Below, one piece after another: positions 8,487-17,965 of a stretch of 64,000 nucleotides of DNA (the stretch's first letter is position 1; the number at the start of each line of letters is the position of its first letter). Source of the stretch: SAR324 cluster bacterium. GTDB taxonomy: Bacteria > SAR324 > NAC60-12. Both the position numbers and the translations under genes were made by a program. The notes below the pieces were generated by a model, which saw nothing but the letters and a program-made list of their open reading frames with translations, made no database searches and was not told the origin of the DNA. Location of the stretch: assembly GCA_028281495.1 (NCBI GenBank), contig JANQJU010000007.1, positions 1 to 64,000 on the forward strand. The letters are read 5' to 3'.

Positions 8487-9563
8487 TCAAGAGGCAGCCG
8501 GGTGTTCTTCTTCATAGAAAACGTGGCGTCCCAATTCGCTCAGTGTGGGTTCTGGGCTTTCCTCAGCAAATTTGACGGCGTGAATCACTTCAGCCTTCAC
8601 TTCTTTGTCCATTTGCTTGAATTGATCTTCGTTGATCCATCCGGCTTCGGAAAGAGTTAGCCTGGCCCCAACAATCGGATCGGCGTGTTTGTAAGCTTCT
8701 AGTTCCATTTTGCTGCGGTATTTTCCCGGATCGGAAACGGAATGTCCGCGGAATCGGTAGGTTTTTGCTTCGATGAGCACCGGGCGGGAAGTCTGACGAC
8801 AGATGCTAATTTGCTCTTTCATGGCACGATAGCATTCAAACACATCCATGCCATTCATGGGCAGTCCTTCCATGCTATAGGCGTTGGCACGTTGGAAAAG
8901 TTCTTCAATCGCAACCACGCGGGCCACATCTGTTCCCATGCCATATTTATTATTTTCAATGACATAGATGCAGGGCAGGTTCCAAATTGAAGCCAAATTC
9001 AACGATTCGTGAAACGCTCCTTGCGAAATGGCGCCTTCTCCGAAAAAGGTCAAACTGACTTGATCGGTTCCCAAGTACTTTGCGCGAAAAGCGGCTCCGG
9101 TTCCAATTGGGATCTGTCCGCCAACGATACCGTGGCCACCCAAAAAGTTGAGTTCTTTGGAAAAGAAGTGCATCGATCCGCCTTTTCCTTTGGCACAACC
9201 TGTGGATTTTCCAAACATTTCGGCCATACATTCATCAGGCGTTAAACCTAAAGCCAAACCGAAACCATGATCCCGATACGAGGTCACCAAGTAGTCGTCT
9301 TTGCGCTTGGCCCAAACGGTCCCAATGGCGATTGCCTCTTGGCCATTGTAGAGATGACAAAACCCACCGATCTTCCGTTGCTGGTACATTTCGGTGGTGC
9401 GCTCTTCAAACCGACGAATCAGCAGCATCATCCGCAACATGGCTATCGCTTCTTCTTGTCCTAATTCGTCTAAAGTTTTTTGTAATTGATCACTGATTTT
9501 AGGGGGAGATGTTGTCTCTGCAGATGGGGCCTTGTTCGCTGTAGATTTCGACTTCGCCGTCAT
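8487..9563 (-). CDS. pdhA: Pyruvate dehydrogenase E1 component, alpha subunit
   Basis: The alpha subunit of E1 decarboxylates pyruvate on thiamine diphosphate and passes the acetyl group to E2 lipoamide. The 358 residues carry the ThDP motif GEGAISQGAFHESLN...NN (the GDG motif appears here as GEG), the phosphorylation-loop-like YRFRGHSVSDPGKYR, and GKGGSMHFFSKE. The first 35 residues are a Ser/Thr/Lys-rich extension. The ATG is preceded by AAGGAGG at ideal spacing. It is the first gene of the four-gene operon, and the upstream gap must hold the promoter. A STAS gene is divergent from it. Confidence 0.96.
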   Translation of the reverse strand: MTAKSKSTANKAPSAETTSPPKISDQLQKTLDELGQEEAIAMLRMMLLIRRFEERTTEMYQQRKIGGFCHLYNGQEAIAIGTVWAKRKDDYLVTSYRDHGFGLALGLTPDECMAEMFGKSTGCAKGKGGSMHFFSKELNFLGGHGIVGGQIPIGTGAAFRAKYLGTDQVSLTFFGEGAISQGAFHESLNLASIWNLPCIYVIENNKYGMGTDVARVVAIEELFQRANAYSMEGLPMNGMDVFECYRAMKEQISICRQTSRPVLIEAKTYRFRGHSVSDPGKYRSKMELEAYKHADPIVGARLTLSEAGWINEDQFKQMDKEVKAEVIHAVKFAEESPEPTLSELGRHVFYEEEHPAAS

Positions 9564-9787
9564 AAGTTTTCCTCCTTCCGAGGTGTATAAAAGGATCGTA
9601 TGATTTCTATATGCTCAGTTCTTGTACGTTTCATAAAAAAATAGTTATATTGAAATGACTCTGTGTTAAGTGTCTAGAGACGACACAAGGTTGAAAATAG
9701 TACCTCTCATTGGAAAAATTCAATACTTTTCCCCAACGCATTCCTCGTCGCGCCAAAGGATCAAAACCAAAAACGGAGACCACTTTC

Positions 9788-10132
9788 ATGCAAAGCAAAT
9801 ACTATATTGAAAACCGCATCTGCTGGGTACGTTATCAAGAAGATCGAACCTTCGAGGACGCACAAGGTCTAATCGATGAAATTCGTGCTGTATGGCAAGA
9901 CGAAGAGATCGGTGGTGTGATTTTGGATTTAACAAAAATCGAAATGATGAATTCCAGCGGAATCGGGCTTTTGGTTCAAATGACCAAGGAAGTCTATGAT
10001 GAAGAAGTGAGTTTCGTGATCATCACGAACCACTACGTCCATCGCGTTTTACAGATGGTGGGCCTGGAAGAAATGATCCAAATGACCGAGACTGACTCAG
10101 AAGCCAAAGACGCCATATTGCTTGCAACTTAA
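9788..10132 (+). CDS. STAS-domain anti-sigma-factor antagonist-like protein
   Basis: The 114-residue product is a single STAS domain of the SpoIIAA/RsbV type. The motif MMNSSGIGLLVQM contains the serine normally phosphorylated by an RsbW/SpoIIAB kinase, so it can probably act in partner switching. A TTG further upstream (9710) would extend the frame, but the ATG gives the normal family length and has a GGAG site, so I chose the ATG. It sits alone between the pdh operon and the giant lipoprotein gene. No anti-sigma kinase is encoded in the window. A second STAS gene near 46.4 kb has a similar size. Confidence 0.85.
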   Translation: MQSKYYIENRICWVRYQEDRTFEDAQGLIDEIRAVWQDEEIGGVILDLTKIEMMNSSGIGLLVQMTKEVYDEEVSFVIITNHYVHRVLQMVGLEEMIQMTETDSEAKDAILLAT

Positions 10133-10203
10133 TAAGAGCTATGGAAGCCTAAATTTTGACCCCCCTGAGACCTTTCTGGCCTAGTTCAAAGTAAGGAGAT
10201 GTC

Positions 10204-13200
10204 ATGACACGGTTCACTCATCCCTACACTAAAATTTCTGTCTTTTTTTTCTTTTTCCTAACTGTTTTATTACTGTCTATTGGTTGTGGTTCCACAAGCA
10301 ATAATGACAACGATACCAAGGAGACCCCTCCGACTGAAGAGGTGACCGAGACAGAAGTTTCACAATCTCGAAATTTGCCCATCATTCGAGGCAATGTTTC
10401 CAATGGTTTTGCGATCACCAATGCTGCTGTGTTTGTGGTGACCCCGGATAATTCGGAGCCACAGCAAGTGGCGACGACGGATGAAGAGGGAAACTACGAC
10501 TTCGAAGCAGCGAGCACGCTGACAGTTCCATTTTTGATTTTTTCTCAAGCTGTCGATGAAACAGTCGTCAGCTCGGTCGTCCCTTCGGTTCCCAATGAAG
10601 GCGAGCAGCAAACAGCGAATGTCAACCCCATGACTCAAGTTGTGACCCAATCGGTTTTAGGGGAAGATGCACCTGCGGTTTTGCAACGTTTAGCAGCACG
10701 CCGGATCGACGGGGCTGTCCACCGATTGGTGGCGATCGATCTGAACCTAGTGAACCAAGACGACCTGTTTTACCGGACTGGGGAAACCTTCTCTCTCACC
10801 GCTTTTAATGAATCGGTTCCGTTCCGGCTTTTTGACAGTGCCACCTTCACCGCTAAGACCGAGGAGGACCCGGCTGCGGGGGGATTCCCAGATAGTCTGG
10901 TTGAAACTCTGGCGGCTCAAGACTCCACTCGTACTGTTTCTGAGATTTTATCAATATCGGTTGACCCGAACGATCCCACTTTTGGATCAGGGTTGCTGTC
11001 TAACCCAGAGTTCCAAGCCAATTTGTCAGGAGAGTTGATATCCCAAGGACGAACGGCTGAAGACGCGATTGCATTAATCACAGCGGCTCCGAGTAGCGCC
11101 AATGCCGATGCAGAAGCCGCCGCCGCACAAATGATCGAAAATACGACCAAATTTTTGAATGTTTTTGATAGCTCCGTACGGGAAAGCATCAATAGTTCTG
11201 GAGTGGACACAGACTCCGCTACGCTCATCATCCGAGCTGCAGCGGCGGCAACAGGGCAAATCGTCAGCTCTACCGGAGTGGGAAGCGGAGATGCCTTGGA
11301 CAACATTATTAATAATGCGGTGCAATCGGCCACGCCGGCGTTGATCAATGTAAGTACCGATCCTTCAAACGAAAGCTTATTAGGATCAGGAGGGTTGGGG
11401 ACCCTGCTTTCAGCAGTGGGCAATGAAGTTTCGGAAGTTGTTGTGGATACCGCAGGAGATTTAACTGCCCCATTAGATACCGATGCTGTTGCCGCACTAC
11501 AAACCCAAGTGAACAATTTTGCTCAAGTGATGGCAGCTCCATTGTCCGCATCTTTGCAAGACCCCGAAGTGGCCTCACTGCCTGCGGTTCAACAAAATTT
11601 ATTGTTGAATAATGTATCCAATCAAGTCTCTACCGCCCTGGCTCCATTCATAGGAGATTTAGCCCAGGATACGATCCCTGAAACCGTTCAAAATGTAGCG
11701 AATAATACAGCAGGCCCTTTGCGAGAATCTTTGAAAACGGTGGTTGCCGATCCCACTACAGCCAGCCTTGATGCCGTTTCGATCAGTGAAGTCCTTGAAA
11801 CCGTTGCCGATGTTTCAAGACAACAGCTCCAGCAATTCGATTTGACTGCGGCAGATGCAGACCTCATCGCTGCGACTAATTTGGTCACGAATTTGGGAAA
11901 GGTGGTCACTCAAACCACAGCAACAGCCAATGAATCGGCAGGTGGCTTGACCGATCAACGAGCCAAAGCCAGCGTACTTTCTGCAACCGTGTCACAGGCT
12001 TTGGATCAAGTCGTTGAACTGACCTCACAAGGTCAATTGGATTTAACCGGAGAGGACCTCCCTCTAGAGGCCCAAACGGCAGCCGACAATATTGCCCAAG
12101 TGGTCGGCAGCGCCTTGAGCGACTCAGTTGCAGGCACTTCCAATCGTCGGGGTGAAAATCTGGATGTCTTAGTCAAGAGTGCCGCTGCCGAAGCCACCCA
12201 ACAACTGGTTGAGACGGTAGGAGACTTAACCGCCCCTGTGGATGTCGCTTCAGTACAAACCGTTGTCGCTGAAAAAGCAGTAGAAGCGAGCATCGCCTTA
12301 GAGCAAACCTTTCAGCAGATTGAAAATTCTGGTGTCGATTTGGGAGCCATCACAAAATCTTTTGAAGAAAACGGCTTGAATCCAGAAGCCATTTCGGTGG
12401 TGGCTGTCCAAGTGGCAGAAACCTTTGGTACCGGAGAAGGTGATGCCGCAGTTCCTTCTGATGCTCTGATACAGGCTGCGGGGCCAATTGCAGAGGCCGC
12501 CGCCAAATCTGCCAACAATGCGTTGGGGAAGGGGGCTTCGTTAGACAATGTAAAAGAACTGGTTGCTGTCTCCACCACCGCTCTAAAAGATATAGGTGAA
12601 AGTGGAGATTTCCTGACCATCAATAATAGTGCTAAGGCGTTAACCTCAACCATTGAATCGGTAGGAGGCAGCGACAACTTTGATTTTGAAGAATTCCTCG
12701 AAGTCACCCGTGACGTGGGTTCTGTTATTACTGCATCGGCCCCGACACCCGTGGATGATTCTTCGGGAGTGGATTCTCAGCCTGCGAACTTCAAAGATTT
12801 GTTGTCTTCAGTGCAACAAAAAGTCAGTAGTGGTGAACCGATTACCTTAGAGGAATTGGTGGCCGATGCTCCCATTCAAGATATCGAGCAAGTGGCCGCT
12901 GTGAGAGATGAACAGCTGCAAGCAGCCGCTGATTCCATTCAGGCCGCTGATGATCGATTCAATGCCATCCAACAAACGGCTCAAGATGCGGTGGAAGCAG
13001 GTGGTGCGGATTTGGAAGCCGTGTTCCAACAATTCAACCCAGCTCAACAAGAACTGGAGATTGTGGAAGAGTTTTTAGCCGCTATTGGACCCGTCGCCGT
13101 TGATCCCACGCTAGATGACCCCGGAGCAGACGGTGTTGTCGATCCTGGGGTCGGAAATCCGAATCCGGATGACCTCATTGGTGATGGAGGCCCAGCCGGT

Positions 13201-14526
13201 GATGGGGGGATACTAGACGGTGGTGATTTGCTGGGGGGAGACCCCCTGGACCCCCTGGGTCCTGCCGATGGGACCGGGGATCCCCTTGGTGAGGAAGACG
13301 TTCTAGATCCATTAGCGGGTATTCCAGGAGAGGAAGACCTTGGTGATCAAGAAATCGGACCCAATCCGATCAATTCAGCTATTTTTGAGCAAATTGCTGC
13401 TGCCGCCGCCGCATCAGCGGTAGCGGAACAGCAAGCTGCTCAAGCTGCTGCCCAAGAAGCGGCAGCAAAAGCAGCCGCAGTATCCAATGGCCCATTTTCG
13501 TCGATACGGGTGGGGTCAGCGGAGTTACTGACGGGAGCATTCACCTCCAATTCGATCACAACAGTGGTGCAATCGGATATCCAATTTGCAGGGGCGGCCA
13601 CTGGAAATACCTTGATTCAATTGGCAGCAACAACCAACAGTGTGAACTTCACAACCTTGACAGTTTCCGTCCAAAATCTTTCCACAAGCACGACAACAGA
13701 AACCCAGTTGAATACCTTGTTTTTTGATGGGGACACGTCGCCTCCAACGGTCTCGATGGCGTCTGCTTCGGTCAATGGGGCCGATGCGAACAATGCGGTG
13801 AGCAGTAGCTTGGATTCTACGGTGTTGTTCAATAGTAATACAACGGGGGGAAACACTCTGGTAATCAATACCACGCCCTTGCTACAGGCTGCTAGTGCCG
13901 GATCAGAACTCACCCATGACACGCCTTATCTACTCACCGTCAGTTTGGGGGGGGGGCAGAGTTTCAGCCCTTCTTCCACTGAAATCAACACCCTGCAAGG
14001 TTGCTTTTATCTTTCATCTTCTGGGGCGGAAGCCCCCTTAGGCTCGCAGACACAGTGCAAAAATCTGTTGGGCGTTTCTGCCATTGGGTTGGAGCGGTGC
14101 AACACGCCGAGCCAACTGACCATCAATAACATCGACATCCCTCTCACCAATCCTCCTACTGTGGGGCAACCTTCTCCGGCAGCGCCGAGCAGTGGATCAA
14201 TCAGTGGGTCGACGCTGAGCTGGTCTACCGTGAGTGCCACCAGTGGAGGAACCATCGGTTACGCCGTATTTAAATGTAGCGATCCTGCTGCCGTCAACGT
14301 TAGTAGTCCCGGAGAGAACTGGGAATTGGTCAATAGCAACGTGACTTCTGCTTCGACTGCCATTGATTCTGCCGAAAACACTTTACCTTATTTGATCATC
14401 CCATTTGAGAAGGTCGATTCTTCGACGTTGCTCAGTGGGACCACGGGGAGTTGCAAAGACTTCCAGGATGGAAACAATGAGGTGCGTTGTTTTGGCAATT
14501 TTCTTGATTTTCAGAATGCAAAATAG
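10204..14526 (+). CDS. Giant Ala-rich surface or secreted lipoprotein, unknown function
   Basis: The 1440-residue protein starts with a lipoprotein signal peptide (poly-Phe/Leu core, lipobox LSIGC, lipidated Cys28), then a Thr/Glu-rich spacer. A CarboxypepD_reg-like beta-sandwich follows at about 58-115 (IRGNVSNGFAITNAAVFVV, then DEEGNYDFEA). The middle (120-960) is an acidic helical Ala/Ser/Val-rich region with internal repeats; GDLTAP recurs near 417 and 672. A Gly/Asp/Pro linker spans about 965-1040, then an Ala/Gln-rich helix (1060-1095) and a Ser/Thr-rich beta-type C-terminal region. Such proteins are usually outer-membrane or extracellular, but I recognise no full-length family. The ribosome site is AAGGAGA. 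A ten-G tract lies near codon 1248. Confidence 0.75.
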   Translation: MTRFTHPYTKISVFFFFFLTVLLLSIGCGSTSNNDNDTKETPPTEEVTETEVSQSRNLPIIRGNVSNGFAITNAAVFVVTPDNSEPQQVATTDEEGNYDFEAASTLTVPFLIFSQAVDETVVSSVVPSVPNEGEQQTANVNPMTQVVTQSVLGEDAPAVLQRLAARRIDGAVHRLVAIDLNLVNQDDLFYRTGETFSLTAFNESVPFRLFDSATFTAKTEEDPAAGGFPDSLVETLAAQDSTRTVSEILSISVDPNDPTFGSGLLSNPEFQANLSGELISQGRTAEDAIALITAAPSSANADAEAAAAQMIENTTKFLNVFDSSVRESINSSGVDTDSATLIIRAAAAATGQIVSSTGVGSGDALDNIINNAVQSATPALINVSTDPSNESLLGSGGLGTLLSAVGNEVSEVVVDTAGDLTAPLDTDAVAALQTQVNNFAQVMAAPLSASLQDPEVASLPAVQQNLLLNNVSNQVSTALAPFIGDLAQDTIPETVQNVANNTAGPLRESLKTVVADPTTASLDAVSISEVLETVADVSRQQLQQFDLTAADADLIAATNLVTNLGKVVTQTTATANESAGGLTDQRAKASVLSATVSQALDQVVELTSQGQLDLTGEDLPLEAQTAADNIAQVVGSALSDSVAGTSNRRGENLDVLVKSAAAEATQQLVETVGDLTAPVDVASVQTVVAEKAVEASIALEQTFQQIENSGVDLGAITKSFEENGLNPEAISVVAVQVAETFGTGEGDAAVPSDALIQAAGPIAEAAAKSANNALGKGASLDNVKELVAVSTTALKDIGESGDFLTINNSAKALTSTIESVGGSDNFDFEEFLEVTRDVGSVITASAPTPVDDSSGVDSQPANFKDLLSSVQQKVSSGEPITLEELVADAPIQDIEQVAAVRDEQLQAAADSIQAADDRFNAIQQTAQDAVEAGGADLEAVFQQFNPAQQELEIVEEFLAAIGPVAVDPTLDDPGADGVVDPGVGNPNPDDLIGDGGPAGDGGILDGGDLLGGDPLDPLGPADGTGDPLGEEDVLDPLAGIPGEEDLGDQEIGPNPINSAIFEQIAAAAAASAVAEQQAAQAAAQEAAAKAAAVSNGPFSSIRVGSAELLTGAFTSNSITTVVQSDIQFAGAATGNTLIQLAATTNSVNFTTLTVSVQNLSTSTTTETQLNTLFFDGDTSPPTVSMASASVNGADANNAVSSSLDSTVLFNSNTTGGNTLVINTTPLLQAASAGSELTHDTPYLLTVSLGGGQSFSPSSTEINTLQGCFYLSSSGAEAPLGSQTQCKNLLGVSAIGLERCNTPSQLTINNIDIPLTNPPTVGQPSPAAPSSGSISGSTLSWSTVSATSGGTIGYAVFKCSDPAAVNVSSPGENWELVNSNVTSASTAIDSAENTLPYLIIPFEKVDSSTLLSGTTGSCKDFQDGNNEVRCFGNFLDFQNAK
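13947..13956 (+). repeat. Ten-G homopolymer within the lipoprotein gene
   Basis: Ten consecutive G residues encode a glycine run (SLGGGQ) near codon 1248 of 1440. Long G tracts in surface-protein genes are known slippage sites in other bacteria. Loss or gain of one G would shift the last roughly 190 codons. In this sequence the frame is intact. Confidence 0.85.
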
Positions 14527-14580
14527 GCTATTGATCCCTTCGCATTGTAATTCTATCCCTCTCACAAGCGACACGGTTGC

Positions 14581-15159
14581 ATGAAAAAATTAAAAACTTT
14601 GTTTTACGAGCACCTCATCCAACCGATTATCAACAGTGTCGCCCCGGTTTCCCAAGTGAGTTGGGGAGTCGCGATTGGTCTATTTGTTGGGCTAACACCG
14701 ACAATGGGCATTCAGATGTATATCGCGGCTTTGATTTGGGCTATTTGCCGTTATATCTTACGGTTTCGGTTCAATTTACCGGTTTCAGTGGCGATGGTGT
14801 GGATCAGCAATCCGTTGACCGTGGTGCCGCTCTATTATCTTTTTTTGGTGACAGGTTACTTATTTTTCGAGTTATTCAATTGGCCTCATATGCCCTTAAG
14901 CTTCGAAGCGTTTCGGGAACGTTTTAATGAAATTTCTTCCTCCGAGAGCAGTTGGGAAGTGATTGTAGAAGGGACGCGATTTTTGCTGTATGATTTAGGT
15001 CTGCCGATGCTCACGGGGAGTATGTTATTTGCAATTCCGATTGGCATTGGTTCGTATTTTGTAACTGTCCACTTCTTAACCCGTTATCGTAAATACAAAG
15101 CGAAGCAAGAAAACATTTCTTATGAAGAATGGCGGCTTCGTTACGAGACTCCCAATTAA
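14581..15159 (+). CDS. DUF2062 inner-membrane protein
   Basis: The 192-residue protein has three or four hydrophobic segments. Its N-terminal part matches DUF2062: VSWGVAIGLFVGLTPTMGIQ followed by a transmembrane helix, then VAMVWISNPLTVVPLYYLF. These signatures (GLFxGLxPxxGxQ and NPxTxxPxY) define the family. Its role is unknown; members often occur near envelope and lipid genes. There is no obvious Shine-Dalgarno sequence, and the start lies 54 bp after the lipoprotein gene. It is followed after 21 bp by a TPR membrane protein, suggesting one transcript. Confidence 0.85.
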   Translation: MKKLKTLFYEHLIQPIINSVAPVSQVSWGVAIGLFVGLTPTMGIQMYIAALIWAICRYILRFRFNLPVSVAMVWISNPLTVVPLYYLFLVTGYLFFELFNWPHMPLSFEAFRERFNEISSSESSWEVIVEGTRFLLYDLGLPMLTGSMLFAIPIGIGSYFVTVHFLTRYRKYKAKQENISYEEWRLRYETPN

Positions 15160-15180
15160 TCGTGTTGTTAGGAAAATATC

Positions 15181-16491
15181 GTGTCAAATGCATTCGCTCA
15201 GGATTCCTCATCATTACAACCTTTGAAGCAGGTTCGTGATTTGATTCAAAGTGAGCAGTATGAAGCTGCTTGCCAGCAATTGGAACAATTGACACAACAG
15301 CCTTCTGGTAATCCTTCGGAATGGTACTACCGCTTGGGCAACCTGTTTTACGAAGCTCAAGCTCCAGAGCGCGCCCAACAGCTTTGGGAAAAATCAGTGA
15401 CCTTCTCTTATCGGGTACCGCAGTCTTCGGTGCAGCCTTTGCTGGCTAGCCTGCGCCGATTGATTTGGAATACGATCGGATTGAGCATTCTTGCGATTCT
15501 CAGCATGTATCTCCTGATCTTATTGTTGTTTCCTCGGCAGATGAACATGTGGGACATGTTCATGATGGCCATGAATGCCCCGGGTTCTCAAACGGAAGAA
15601 CAAGAACCCCTCACTCTGTGGGATCAGTTTTGGAATAACACGCGACCTTCCACCGAACGTTCACAGTATTTGACCCAGGAACAAACCTGGGATTTTCTAA
15701 AACAGCAATTGGAACGGGTTTTTTCAGACGACAAACCCGTTGTTGGCTCGGCAGAAGAGCAGTGGATTGATTGGCTTTATCGGATGCGGTATGAGCAAAG
15801 CTACCGCAGTGGCCCCCTAGACTACCATTTGTTAGTCGGACGGGGTTTGTTCAATATGCGCAACTTTGATGAAGCGATTGCTATGCTGGAACAGGGTATC
15901 GAAAAGGCAGACAATCCCATTATCAAAGGAACGCTTTATCAAGAACTCGCAACCACTTACTACTATCAAGGCTACCGACTGCAGCCAGATGGTTTAGCTA
16001 AATATGATCTGGAATTGGTCCGAAAGTCGGTGGAAGCTTACGAGCAGGCAGGACGCTATCTTGAGGATTCCTATCTTTATGGAAATTTAGGGTGGGGGTA
16101 TTACTTACTCGAAGATTATCCGCGTGCCATTCACTATGGGGAAAAAGCATTGATGCTGAATTCTCAGCTTAATTATGTTCAGATGAATTTGGGAATTACT
16201 TATTTGAGAATGAATAACTACGATAAATCTTTTGCTGCTTACCGAGAGGTTGTGGACCGTTCTCCTGATTTTTTGGAGTATGAAGGAGGCCTCCGGGATC
16301 TCCAAGAACTCATCCGAGATTTGCCTGGGGAATACCCCTTTGCCCACTTCATTTTCGGCTATATTTACCATCAACAAGGAAACTATCGGAAAGCTCAAGA
16401 AGCCTTCCAAGAGTTCCTCCGCTATCCATTTCCCGACCACTCCTGGAAGTCCGCCGCTCGCCAAATACTCAGCAATATGCAGTCTGGCTGA
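15181..16491 (+). CDS. TPR-containing membrane protein
   Basis: The 436-residue protein has an N-terminal helical repeat region, one transmembrane helix at about 97-120 (SILAILSMYLLILLLF) and a C-terminal block of at least four TPR-like repeats (for example YGNLGWGYYLLEDYPRAIHY and YVQMNLGITYLRMNNYDKSF). TPRs mediate protein-protein contacts, so it is probably an assembly or scaffold factor of the envelope. The start is GTG with an AGGA site. There is no signal peptide, so the topology of the two repeat regions is uncertain. Confidence 0.7.
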   Translation: MSNAFAQDSSSLQPLKQVRDLIQSEQYEAACQQLEQLTQQPSGNPSEWYYRLGNLFYEAQAPERAQQLWEKSVTFSYRVPQSSVQPLLASLRRLIWNTIGLSILAILSMYLLILLLFPRQMNMWDMFMMAMNAPGSQTEEQEPLTLWDQFWNNTRPSTERSQYLTQEQTWDFLKQQLERVFSDDKPVVGSAEEQWIDWLYRMRYEQSYRSGPLDYHLLVGRGLFNMRNFDEAIAMLEQGIEKADNPIIKGTLYQELATTYYYQGYRLQPDGLAKYDLELVRKSVEAYEQAGRYLEDSYLYGNLGWGYYLLEDYPRAIHYGEKALMLNSQLNYVQMNLGITYLRMNNYDKSFAAYREVVDRSPDFLEYEGGLRDLQELIRDLPGEYPFAHFIFGYIYHQQGNYRKAQEAFQEFLRYPFPDHSWKSAARQILSNMQSG

Positions 16492-16544
16492 GTTCCAGGC
16501 ATAGCACTTGATTTTTTACAACACACGACTACCTTGAAGGGCGT

Positions 16545-16606
16545 TCGTAGGCCTGTCATGCCAAACCCACGCAGTGGTTTCGTGTGGCTTGGCAAGGCCG
16601 ATACGA
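16545..16606 (+). other. Strong 62-nt stem-loop upstream of hom
   Basis: Nested inverted repeats form one long hairpin. TCGTA-GGCC (16545-16553) pairs with GGCC-GA-TACGA (16596-16606), TGCCAA (16559-16564) with TTGGCA (16589-16594), and CACG (16568-16571) with CGTG (16581-16584) around a 9-nt loop. It lies about 50 nt before the hom start. There is no T-tract directly after the stem. It could be a leader regulatory structure for hom, an RNA processing site or a REP-like palindromic element. Confidence 0.6.
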
Positions 16607-16658
16607 TCTCCGTCTTTTATCTCCCCAACAACTCAATTTGTGCAAAAGCAAGAGCCTT

Positions 16659-17954
16659 ATGGATAAATCGAATCTTCATGTAGCCATCGCAGGATTGGGA
16701 ACTATCGGCAGCGGTGTGGCCACCCTATTGTTGGACCATGCACAAGCCAAAGCCCCTGTGAAACTCAGCAAAATTTTAGAAAAAAACCCTCACGGTCCTT
16801 ATGCCCAACCCATTTACGATCAACACGCAGATCTGTTCACGGATGACTGGGAACAGGTGGTCCGCGATCCTGCGATTGATGTGATTGTTGAAACGATTGG
16901 AGGCCGTAATTTTTCCAAAACCTTGATTCAAGAGGCCCTCAAACATGGCAAGCACGTGGTCACTGCTAATAAAGATCTCATTGCCACCCATGGAGCAGAG
17001 CTTTTATCGCTTGCTGATGAGGCAAAAACACATCTTTTGTTTGAGGCCAGTGTTGGGGGAGCGATTCCAGTGATTCGTTTACTTCAAGATTACTTTTCCC
17101 TCTCTGATGTGCAGGAGGTGATGGGGATTTTGAATGGCACGACCAACTATATATTGAGTGAGATGGATGCCAACAACATCGCCTTCGATCAAGCTTTGAA
17201 AGATGCTCAAATCAAAGGCTTTGCGGAGCCAGATCCTACCAACGATATCAAAGGTTATGACGCACGATATAAGATTGCGATCCTTACTTATTTGATCACA
17301 CAAACTTGGCTTTCTCCTGATGCGATTACTGTAGAAGGGATCGATCATTTGGATCTGCCTGATTTTGAGTATGCGGCCCGGATGAACCGAAAGATCAAAT
17401 TGGTGGCCTATTTGAAACGAGACGGTCATCACTTGCAGGTCTTTGTACTTCCCGTGATGTTGCCACAATCCCATTCTGTTTCAAAGGTCGGTGGTTCGAC
17501 CAACATCGTGACGGTTGTAGGAAAGTATTCAGAAGAAATCTCCTTGATTGGCCAAGGGGCTGGAACGCGCCCTACGGCGTCTGCGATTGTTTCCGATATT
17601 TATAAAATCTTGGAACATCCCAAACCCAAGCCACTTCCCGTTTCCAATACCTCAAATGAACTTGTTCCATTTTCTGAGTATCGATTCAAGCACACACTCA
17701 GTTTTACCGTCACAGACCAACCCGGTATTGTTGGTACGATTGGAACGATTTTAGCCAAGCATCAGATCAACATTTATGCGTTGGAACAATTGCCACAATA
17801 CCATCATCAAGGTCAGCAAGAAGGGACGATCATTTTCACATTGACCCTAGAAGCTTGTGTTGAAGGTACGGTTCAGAAAGCCTTGTCGGAAATCAACGCA
17901 GCCGCTTTCATGGTCAAACCGGTTTCAGTTTTACGAGAATTGTGTGAGGCCTAA
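16659..17954 (+). CDS. hom: Homoserine dehydrogenase
   Basis: The enzyme reduces aspartate semialdehyde to homoserine with NAD(P)H, at the branch to threonine and methionine. From the ATG the product is 432 residues, the usual monofunctional length with a C-terminal ACT domain. A Rossmann motif GLGTIGSGV lies at the N-terminus; KHVVTANKDLIATHG carries the catalytic-region lysine; GILNGTTNYILSEM and FAEPDPTNDIKGYDA are family signatures; and TVTDQPGIVGTIGTILAKH begins the ACT regulatory domain. An in-frame start 25 codons upstream (16584) is rejected because the added residues are basic and fall within the hairpin. The Shine-Dalgarno sequence is weak (AAGAG). Confidence 0.95.
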   Translation: MDKSNLHVAIAGLGTIGSGVATLLLDHAQAKAPVKLSKILEKNPHGPYAQPIYDQHADLFTDDWEQVVRDPAIDVIVETIGGRNFSKTLIQEALKHGKHVVTANKDLIATHGAELLSLADEAKTHLLFEASVGGAIPVIRLLQDYFSLSDVQEVMGILNGTTNYILSEMDANNIAFDQALKDAQIKGFAEPDPTNDIKGYDARYKIAILTYLITQTWLSPDAITVEGIDHLDLPDFEYAARMNRKIKLVAYLKRDGHHLQVFVLPVMLPQSHSVSKVGGSTNIVTVVGKYSEEISLIGQGAGTRPTASAIVSDIYKILEHPKPKPLPVSNTSNELVPFSEYRFKHTLSFTVTDQPGIVGTIGTILAKHQINIYALEQLPQYHHQGQQEGTIIFTLTLEACVEGTVQKALSEINAAAFMVKPVSVLRELCEA

Positions 17955-17965
17955 ATCGAGGGGGC

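Noticed and set aside
9710..9787. Upstream TTG extension of the STAS gene
   Set aside because: The extra 26 residues are basic and outside the STAS fold; the ATG at 9788 has a suitable ribosome site and gives the family length.
16584..16658. Upstream start of homoserine dehydrogenase
   Set aside because: It overlaps the leader hairpin and adds a non-conserved basic leader before the Rossmann motif.
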